This document shows, piece by piece, positions 1 to 5,156 of a DNA stretch of 5,900 bases. Origin of the DNA: CAZVON01 sp964628435 (lineage in GTDB: Bacteria > Patescibacteriota > Microgenomatia > Levybacterales > UBA12049). The stretch is taken from NCBI GenBank assembly GCA_964628435.1, contig CAZVON010000045.1:1-5900 (forward strand), in the 5' to 3' direction. The notes under the pieces were generated by a model, which had not been told where the DNA came from, did not search any database, and worked only from the letters and a program-made list of their open reading frames with translations. Position 1 is the stretch's first letter. Each line of letters begins with the position of its first letter. Made by a program: the position numbers and the translations under genes.

Positions 1-1536
1 CAGGAAGGGGATCGGGCAATTTCTTTTTGTGGACATGCGCTTCTATCAAATAATGTTTTTGTTGTGCCTGACACAAAAGAAGACAAACGATTTTCGGATA
101 ACCCTATGGTGACAGGCACGCCGTACATACGTTTTTATGCAGGTGTTCCTGTGATGAGCGCAGACGGACAACGGGTCGGTGTTTTTTGCATTAAGGATAC
201 AAAGCCACGGAAATTTTCTGAAGACGATGAAGAAGTTTTGAAAGGACTTGCTTCTTGGGCGGAAGTAGAAATTAATTCTCGTAATTTGAGTTTGGCTTTA
301 GCTGAGGAGCGAAAAGTACAAGCAGATCTAAAACAGGCGGATAAATCGCGCGAGGAAACAAAAAAGGCGATGTTAAATGTTATGGAAGATTTAGAAGCGG
401 CTCGCTCTAAGATTGAATTAGAAAGAGTCAAGGATGAGGCCATTTTAGCGAGTATAGGAGATGGAATTGTAGGAGTAGATAAAGATGGGAAAGTGATTAT
501 TGTTAATCAGGCAGGATGTAAATTGCTCGGTATCAAGGAGCATGAGTTATTAGGCAAGAAGTTTATTGAATCAGTTAGTATGGTTGATGAAAAAGAGGAA
601 GCTATACCGAAAGAAAAACGGCCTATGTATCTGGCTTTCGCAAGCGGTAATTCTAGCACTACTACTACTACTACTACTACGGGCCTTCTTTATTATTATA
701 AAAGAAAGGAAAAAACCCTCTTACCGGTAGCAATTACAGTAAGACCTATTATCAGCAATGGTAAAACAATTGGGGCAATAGAAGTATTTCGGGATATTAC
801 CCATGAAATAGATGCCGACCGCGCAAAGAGCGAATTTGTATCTCTTGCTTCGCATCAACTGCGAACTCCTCTTGGAATAATAAAGTGGTATCTTGAGGTG
901 TTGCAGAAAGATAGTTATTTAACAAAAGCACCAAAGACTGTTCTCGAGTATTTTTCCGAAGTAACAAAGAATAACGAGCGAGTACTCTCTCTTGTGCGAG
1001 AACTCTTATCTGTCTCCCGTATCGACCAAGGACGAGTAAAAAATGCTCCAAAATCGGCTGATCCTATAAAAATTATTACTGAGGTTGTAAAGGAGATGCA
1101 GCCTATTGCTCAAAAAAAGGGTGTGAAACTAGGTTTGGAGATTCAGGAGACGAAAATACCAAGGTTTATTATAGATGCTTTGCGGTTTCATGAAGTAGTC
1201 GAAAACTTAACTGCAAATGCCCTTGAGTATACACCATCAAAAGGTACGGTTGAGATAACTCTTAAAAAAAACGGTAACGATCTGCTTATTTCGATAAAAG
1301 ATACAGGTATTGGATTGTCTTCAGATGACCAAAAAAAACTATTTACGAAATTTTATAGATCGGAAAGAGCCATAGCACAAAATCCTGAAGGGTCGGGGCT
1401 TGGATTATATGTCGTAAAGTCTTACATTGAAGAATGGGGTGGAAAAATATCTGTTGATAGTGTTGAAGGCAAAGGTTCGACATTCTCAATTTCGTTACCA
1501 ATCAAAGAACTAATCAAAAAGATGGGAGGTGATTAA
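1..1536 (+). CDS. GAF-PAS sensor histidine kinase, 5' end missing
   Basis: This is a cytosolic-looking sensor kinase that should autophosphorylate on a histidine and pass the phosphate to the receiver encoded next. The frame is open to base 1, so the real start lies upstream. A GTG at 64 is in frame but falls inside the GAF domain and is not the start. Counting residues from base 1: the C-terminal part of a GAF domain (about 1-90, with SFCGHAL and the RFYAGVPV stretch typical of this GAF family), a charged coiled coil (about 95-144), a PAS domain (about 145-270), a HisKA domain with the H-box SHQLRTPL and phospho-acceptor H285, then HATPase_c with N box N406, G1 box DTGIG at 434 and G2 box GSGLGLY at 464. 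All catalytic motifs look intact. No membrane segment is visible, but one could lie before the window. A polythreonine run interrupts the PAS domain. The signal sensed is unknown. Ends in TAA. Confidence 0.95.
   Translation, partial: QEGDRAISFCGHALLSNNVFVVPDTKEDKRFSDNPMVTGTPYIRFYAGVPVMSADGQRVGVFCIKDTKPRKFSEDDEEVLKGLASWAEVEINSRNLSLALAEERKVQADLKQADKSREETKKAMLNVMEDLEAARSKIELERVKDEAILASIGDGIVGVDKDGKVIIVNQAGCKLLGIKEHELLGKKFIESVSMVDEKEEAIPKEKRPMYLAFASGNSSTTTTTTTTGLLYYYKRKEKTLLPVAITVRPIISNGKTIGAIEVFRDITHEIDADRAKSEFVSLASHQLRTPLGIIKWYLEVLQKDSYLTKAPKTVLEYFSEVTKNNERVLSLVRELLSVSRIDQGRVKNAPKSADPIKIITEVVKEMQPIAQKKGVKLGLEIQETKIPRFIIDALRFHEVVENLTANALEYTPSKGTVEITLKKNGNDLLISIKDTGIGLSSDDQKKLFTKFYRSERAIAQNPEGSGLGLYVVKSYIEEWGGKISVDSVEGKGSTFSISLPIKELIKKMGGD
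658..681 (+). repeat. (ACT)7-ACG trinucleotide microsatellite in the kinase
   Basis: Seven perfect ACT codons followed by ACG encode eight consecutive threonines. They sit inside the PAS domain, between its helical middle and the following strand that begins LLPVAITV. The run is in frame, so gain or loss of units would change only loop length. The flanks show no similar repeat. Confidence 0.97.
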
Positions 1537-1539
1537 TAC

Positions 1540-1911
1540 ATGAAGAAAATACTTATTGTTGAGGATGAACTGGCATATGTCAAGCTCTTACAAGATCAAC
1601 TGGTTGCTAAAGGCTATGAGGTAATTAGTGCTAAAGACGGAAGAGAAGGATTAGAAAGGGCAAAAAAAGAAAAACCGGACATGATCCTTTTAGATATTAG
1701 AATGCCGGTAATGGATGGAATGACGATGCTTTCTCTGCTTCGAAAAAATGAAAGTGGAAAATCAGCGAAAGTCATTATGCTTACCAACTTGGAACCTGAT
1801 GACAAAATTATCAGCGGTGTTGTGAAAGAACAACCCGCGTATTACTTTGTAAAAAGTGATGTGAAACTTAATGATATGCTGGAGAAAATACATGATTTGC
1901 TCGAGAAATAA
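1540..1911 (+). CDS. Receiver-only response regulator
   Basis: This 123-residue protein is a single CheY-like receiver domain and the probable phosphate acceptor of the kinase just upstream. The visible receiver residues are the acidic pair E8-D9, the phospho-acceptor D52 in LLDIRMP, T82 in MLTN and K105 in VKSD. The protein ends right after the last helix of the fold, so there is no DNA-binding or enzymatic output domain. It would have to act by protein contact or as a relay intermediate. The ATG lies three bases after the kinase stop, with a strong GGGAGGTGAT Shine-Dalgarno inside the kinase's last codons (1524-1533), so the two are cotranscribed. I see no convincing terminator after it. 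The next gene has its own promoter. Confidence 0.95.
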   Translation: MKKILIVEDELAYVKLLQDQLVAKGYEVISAKDGREGLERAKKEKPDMILLDIRMPVMDGMTMLSLLRKNESGKSAKVIMLTNLEPDDKIISGVVKEQPAYYFVKSDVKLNDMLEKIHDLLEK

Positions 1912-1919
1912 CCGATAGC

Positions 1920-1948
1920 TTGACTTCGTTTTTCGTTCATTCTACACT
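1920..1948 (+). promoter_or_regulatory. Predicted sigma70-type promoter of the surface-protein gene
   Basis: The -35 box TTGACT (1920-1925, five of six consensus bases) and the -10 box TACACT (1943-1948, four of six) are separated by exactly 17 bases. Transcription would start near 1955, giving a leader of about 24 bases before the ATG at 1979. The site lies in the 67-base gap after the response regulator. It was found by eye and has no experimental support. Confidence 0.6.
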
Positions 1949-1971
1949 AGTGTAAGTTACAAATTTGTAAC
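1944..1971. promoter_or_regulatory. Two adjacent perfect palindromes, possible operator
   Basis: ACACTAGTGT (1944-1953) and GTTACAAATTTGTAAC (1956-1971) are both perfect palindromes, of 10 and 16 bases, separated by AA. The first overlaps the predicted -10 box. The second covers the predicted start of transcription and most of the leader. A further GTAA-G-TTAC symmetry (1952-1960) links them. Such symmetry is typical of sites for dimeric repressors. In RNA the second could form a weak AT-rich hairpin. It has no following T run, so a terminator is unlikely. Confidence 0.6.
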
Positions 1972-1978
1972 ATTGCGT

Positions 1979-4288
1979 ATGGAGGTAATTTCTGCACTGC
2001 AGGCAGCGAAACTGCTTGGAATTTCTGTCGATCAAGTAAACATCCTTGAAAAACAGGGAGTTTTGCATGCAGTTAGAGAAGAGGGTAAAGAAAATCGTTA
2101 CTCAACCACAGAAATAGCACAGATAAAAACGCGTCGTGGTTTAAGTGTTTCAGAAGAAGCAGCACAAGTGGCTACGCAGATTCAGCGGGAGGTGTTTACC
2201 GCTGTTTCGAGCCTGATTACGTCACGCAAAACATATACTATTTTTGGCGCCGTAGTATGTTCATTCCTTGTATTACTTTTTTTTATCATTGGTGTATTGT
2301 TTTACTTTTACCCGTTACAAACTTCAGATTTTTTCGGGTACTATTACCGGTTTAATATTCCCAAACAAAAAATTAGCATCTCGTCTGGTAAAGGAAAAGC
2401 CGTTCTGGCTGCAGAGATCGGGCCAGGTATTGATGTAAATCAGACATCAATAGCAGCAGATATCATAAAACCTATCGCGGCAGCATCTCTAATAGCAGTT
2501 AAGGTAGTTGATGATCAAAAGTATGTTCAGATTGTCACAAATCCATCCGTCCAAATAGGATCAAGTGGACAGGTCGGAAACTCGGGCTCAAATGGCACGA
2601 ATGGGATAAATGGCATACAGGGACTACCCGGATTGCAAGGGGCTACTGGTTTGAGTGGCATCAATGGCACGAATGGTACCAACGGTACCAATGGAGCCTC
2701 GGTTGTTATAAGCGATTTTTCTAATATTACTAACGGCACCAATACAACAGCTTCAATGGTAATCGGATCCGGAGGATCGCTGAGCGCAACGGGCAACGGT
2801 ATAATTGCAGCAAATTCATTTTCTGGATTATTGTCTGTAGAGAGTGGCGGCACAGGAGTTTCAACGCTGACAATAAACGGAATTCTTTTTGGTAATGGGA
2901 CTGGAAATACACAGGCGACAAGCGCGCCAACAAGCGGACAGATACTTTTGGGGAACGCAGGAGGAATCCCTACATTTATGACGGTTAGCGGTGACGCAAC
3001 TATTAGCAATACAGGTGGTTTGACCTTGGTGGATACGGGAACTGCCGGAACCTACGGCTCACCATCTGCGATTTCGGTTTTTACTACCGACACTCAAGGA
3101 AGAATAACAAGCGTAACCAATACAACAATTGCCGGATTAACTGTTGCAAATTTTGGTTCTGCCAATATTTCCCAATGGATAAATGATGCTGGGTATATTA
3201 CACCATCTTCAACAAACACATTATCCAATAAAACAATTTCAGCCTCAAGCAACACAATTTCTAACTTAACAAACTCAAATTTTTCCGGTTCGGCAGGAAT
3301 CACGAACGCCAATCTAGCAAACTCTTCGGTAACACTTGATATGGGAAACGGACTTTCAGGCGGAGGAACATTGTCGTTGGGAAGTTTGATGACGTTAGTT
3401 AATACCGGTGTCCTATCACTTACAGGAACAAGTAACCAGATAGCAGTATCAACTGCAAGTGGTACGATAACACTATCTCTCCCCCAAAACGTCAATACTG
3501 GCGCAAGCCCAACCTTCGCAGGGCTTACCTTGTCTAATAACTCTAACCAATTAGCATTTGGGACAACAAACATTGGGATACTTAGCTGGTTGCCAACTGC
3601 TGCTAGGACACTGATTCTTCCTGATGCAGCTGATACATTGGTTGGCAAAGCTACAACGGATATATTCACGAATAAAACAATTTCAGCCGTAAGCAACACA
3701 ATTACCGGTTTAACAAATACTAACTTTTCAGGTACTGCGGGGATTACGAATGCGAATCTTGCGAATTCATCAGTTACTCTAAGTACATCCAGTCCGTTAA
3801 GCGGTGGATCGTCTGTTTCTTTGGGTGGATCTCTTACGCTTTCTTGTCCTACGTGTGTAAACATCAATGAAACTGCCACCATGTCTGCCGGAACTAAATT
3901 TGGAGTAACCGATCCGGATGCCCTCTTGGTTGCGGGGACCATTGTTCCGACTACGTTCTCTGTTCCTATAAATATTTCTGCAATCACTACCTCATCTATT
4001 TTTATCGCAGATAACACGTACAAAATAGCTGGCGTTAAATGCGTTGCATCTGTCCCTAAAAACGTAACGCTTCAAATATCCATAGATACGGGAATCCAGG
4101 CACCTGGAGCGGGGACCAATCAATTAACTTCATCAATAGATCTTTCTGGAACTGCTAACATAGTAGTATCAGGAACACTTATTGCCTCGCCTACAACCTT
4201 GCACTCTGGTGACAGAATAAGCGCGGTAATATCGGGAAACACAACGAATATTGTGGGTATCTGCACCGTTGGAATTAAACGGATGTGA
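1979..4288 (+). CDS. Membrane-anchored surface protein: MerR-like HTH, collagen-like and tail-fibre-like repeats
   Basis: This 769-residue protein of unknown function probably displays a fibrous adhesin-like region outside the cell. Counting from ATG 1979: a MerR/excisionase-like helix-turn-helix (1-50, with SALQAAKLLGIS and NRYSTTEI), an amphipathic linker, a membrane helix (about 86-111) preceded by SRK, which puts the N-terminus inside, a beta-type stretch (112-193), 16 Gly-X-Y triplets (194-241), then Gly/Ser/Thr/Asn-rich repeats (242-637) with tail-fibre-type motifs such as ESGGTG (288), SGDAT (337-341), WINDAGYIT, LPDAADTLVGKATTD and two NKTIS units. A beta-rich C-terminal domain (638-769) contains cysteines 688 and 762. 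A TTG at 1973 would add two residues. I chose the ATG, though neither has a Shine-Dalgarno. The HTH may bind DNA or, as in RodZ, a protein partner. No phage gene is adjacent, so the tail-fibre modules look co-opted. Confidence 0.85.
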   Translation: MEVISALQAAKLLGISVDQVNILEKQGVLHAVREEGKENRYSTTEIAQIKTRRGLSVSEEAAQVATQIQREVFTAVSSLITSRKTYTIFGAVVCSFLVLLFFIIGVLFYFYPLQTSDFFGYYYRFNIPKQKISISSGKGKAVLAAEIGPGIDVNQTSIAADIIKPIAAASLIAVKVVDDQKYVQIVTNPSVQIGSSGQVGNSGSNGTNGINGIQGLPGLQGATGLSGINGTNGTNGTNGASVVISDFSNITNGTNTTASMVIGSGGSLSATGNGIIAANSFSGLLSVESGGTGVSTLTINGILFGNGTGNTQATSAPTSGQILLGNAGGIPTFMTVSGDATISNTGGLTLVDTGTAGTYGSPSAISVFTTDTQGRITSVTNTTIAGLTVANFGSANISQWINDAGYITPSSTNTLSNKTISASSNTISNLTNSNFSGSAGITNANLANSSVTLDMGNGLSGGGTLSLGSLMTLVNTGVLSLTGTSNQIAVSTASGTITLSLPQNVNTGASPTFAGLTLSNNSNQLAFGTTNIGILSWLPTAARTLILPDAADTLVGKATTDIFTNKTISAVSNTITGLTNTNFSGTAGITNANLANSSVTLSTSSPLSGGSSVSLGGSLTLSCPTCVNINETATMSAGTKFGVTDPDALLVAGTIVPTTFSVPINISAITTSSIFIADNTYKIAGVKCVASVPKNVTLQISIDTGIQAPGAGTNQLTSSIDLSGTANIVVSGTLIASPTTLHSGDRISAVISGNTTNIVGICTVGIKRM
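2558..2701 (+). repeat. Collagen-like Gly-X-Y segment
   Basis: Sixteen uninterrupted Gly-X-Y triplets run from GSS to GAS within the surface protein. Only one has proline (GLP), and the X and Y positions are rich in Thr, Asn and Ile. Near the end, GTN occurs three times in a row, encoded by near-identical nine-base units. Bacterial collagen-like stretches usually form trimeric stalks, so a trimeric exterior is a reasonable inference. Confidence 0.9.
3224..3403 (+). repeat. 60-residue tail-fibre-like repeat, copy 1
   Basis: Residues 416-475 of the surface protein run from SNKTISAS to LMTLVN. They match copy 2 without gaps at 41 of 60 positions by my hand count. The core AGITNANLANSSVTL is identical in both. 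NKTIS-type motifs are familiar from phage tail fibres. Confidence 0.88.
3668..3847 (+). repeat. 60-residue tail-fibre-like repeat, copy 2
   Basis: Residues 564-623 of the surface protein, exactly 444 bases downstream of copy 1. The DNA has diverged at many third positions while the protein core is kept, for example the differing codons for the shared NANLANSS. This suggests an old duplication held by selection on the protein. Copy 2 ends at the first cysteine of a CPTC motif. Confidence 0.88.
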
Positions 4289-4296
4289 AAAGTTAA

Positions 4297-4308
4297 GGGA
4301 GGAGGTGA
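4297..4308 (+). promoter_or_regulatory. Ribosome binding site that fixes a TTG start
   Basis: The sequence GGGAGGAGGTGA lies seven bases before the TTG at 4316. It is a near-complete complement to the usual 16S rRNA tail and supports TTG as the real start of the LytR_C gene. No ATG or GTG at a suitable distance competes in that frame. Confidence 0.85.
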
Positions 4309-4315
4309 GCATAAA

Positions 4316-5002
4316 TTGAATTATAAGCGGTTTCTAGAATATAGCATTCTTAATAAAGTTATTATTGGCGTTGCTGTTGTTGCAGTTATTACAAGCGGAA
4401 TTTTGTATATTAAGTATCAAAAAGCCCAAGATATTATTAAGAGTTCCGCCATTGCTGGACAGGTAGAAGTGCAGGATCTGGTAAAGAAAGTATCACGTCT
4501 TATACTCTTGCCGGAAAACGAGATACCGACTGTTGCAACGGTTTCTGATCTTAATAAATTAAAGAATCAACCTTTTTTTCAGAACTCCCATAATGGAGAT
4601 AAGCTGCTAATTTTTGCAAAGGCAAAGCTTGCAATACTATACAGTCCGCAAGCGGATAAAATTATTAATGTCGGTCCGCTCGATATCGGGAAAGCACGTG
4701 AACAAGTAGCGGGCGCAAGCACAGTTACGCCGATACGAATTGCTTTATATAATGGTACAAACGTAACAGGCCTAACAAGTAAAGTCGAGCAGCAATTAAG
4801 GACAAAAATAAGTAATTTCGTTATTACTTCTAAAGAAAATGCGAAAAATACATACACAAAAACGCTCATTGTGGATATAGCAGGAAATCAACAGAAAGTC
4901 GTCTCGAATCTTGCAAAACTCATAAATGCTGAGATAGTGGTTTTACCAGACGAAGAAGCATTGCCCGCGAACTCAGACATACTTGTTATCCTTGGAAAGT
5001 AG
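4316..5002 (+). CDS. Membrane-anchored LytR_C-domain protein
   Basis: This 228-residue envelope protein starts at TTG behind a strong Shine-Dalgarno, 27 bases after the surface-protein stop, so the two are probably one operon. It has a short cytoplasmic N-terminus, one membrane helix (about 14-33), then an exterior region. Residues about 51-125 (LLPENEIPTVATV, FFQNSHNGDKLLIF, AILYSPQADKIINV) match a segment I recall from many Candidate Phyla Radiation proteins but cannot name. Residues about 139-228 (IRIALYNGTNVTGL, TLIVDIAG, SDILVILGK) fit LytR_C, the domain that follows the catalytic part in some LytR-CpsA-Psr ligases. That catalytic part, which attaches glycopolymers to the wall, is absent. 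A ligase function is therefore not supported, and wall or glycan binding is more likely. Ends in TAG. Confidence 0.85.
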   Translation: MNYKRFLEYSILNKVIIGVAVVAVITSGILYIKYQKAQDIIKSSAIAGQVEVQDLVKKVSRLILLPENEIPTVATVSDLNKLKNQPFFQNSHNGDKLLIFAKAKLAILYSPQADKIINVGPLDIGKAREQVAGASTVTPIRIALYNGTNVTGLTSKVEQQLRTKISNFVITSKENAKNTYTKTLIVDIAGNQQKVVSNLAKLINAEIVVLPDEEALPANSDILVILGK

Positions 5003-5083
5003 GTTGGTGGATTATCGCGCTTACTTCACTACGCCATGTGATTAGGGGATATAGCGGGTTTGTTAGTAGGTTTTTAGCACCAC

Positions 5084-5120
5084 AGTTTCTCCTATAGGAT
5101 CCACAAAGTCTGGAGAAATT
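5084..5120. repeat. Inverted repeat upstream of ychF
   Basis: TTTCTCC (5086-5092) and GGAGAAA (5112-5118) are perfect inverted arms. With one G-T pair they extend to nine pairs around a 19-base loop. The loop side contains a 10-base palindrome, TCCTATAGGA (5090-5099), that overlaps the left arm. The right arm reaches the predicted -35 box of ychF. It could be a protein site or a weak hairpin. No T run follows, so a terminator is unlikely. The rest of the gap (5003-5083) shows no gene or RNA that I can support. Confidence 0.45.
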
Positions 5121-5149
5121 GTCAAAATCAAGTAAGAAACTGATATAAT
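5119..5149 (+). promoter_or_regulatory. Predicted extended -10 promoter of ychF
   Basis: A perfect -10 box TATAAT (5144-5149) carries the extended element TGA directly before it (5141-5143). A -35-like TTGTCA (5119-5124, five of six bases) sits 19 bases upstream, a little far, but extended -10 promoters tolerate a weak -35. Transcription should start near 5156-5157, at the ATG itself, so the mRNA is predicted to be leaderless. Confidence 0.75.
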
Positions 5150-5156
5150 CTTTTCT

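Noticed and set aside
1956..1971. Palindrome as transcription terminator for the response regulator
   Set aside because: The stem would be short and AT-rich, no T run follows, and the site lies downstream of a promoter for the next gene.
1973..1978. TTG at 1973 as start of the surface protein
   Set aside because: It adds only two residues, has no Shine-Dalgarno and is weaker than the ATG at 1979. It cannot be fully excluded.
2527..3009. Reverse-strand frame of 160 codons rich in Pro and Val
   Set aside because: It is the antisense reading of the collagen-like and neighbouring segments. The proline-rich pattern arises from complementing glycine codons.
3094..4023. Long open frame of 309 codons on the reverse strand
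   Set aside because: It lies opposite the repeat-rich part of the surface protein, has no recognisable domain and mirrors the Gly/Ser/Thr/Asn-rich composition of the + strand gene.
1979..4288. A prophage or phage tail region
   Set aside because: Tail-fibre-like motifs are present, but the protein has a membrane anchor and cytoplasmic HTH, and the neighbours are a two-component system, a LytR_C protein and ychF. No phage gene is visible.
5061..5075. T run at 5071-5075 as a terminator of the LytR_C operon
   Set aside because: I could not find a stable hairpin directly before the five Ts.
5041..5100. A possible tRNA or small RNA (GGGGATATAGC start)
   Set aside because: No acceptor stem pairing and no TTCGAAT-type T loop could be found, so a tRNA fold is not supported.
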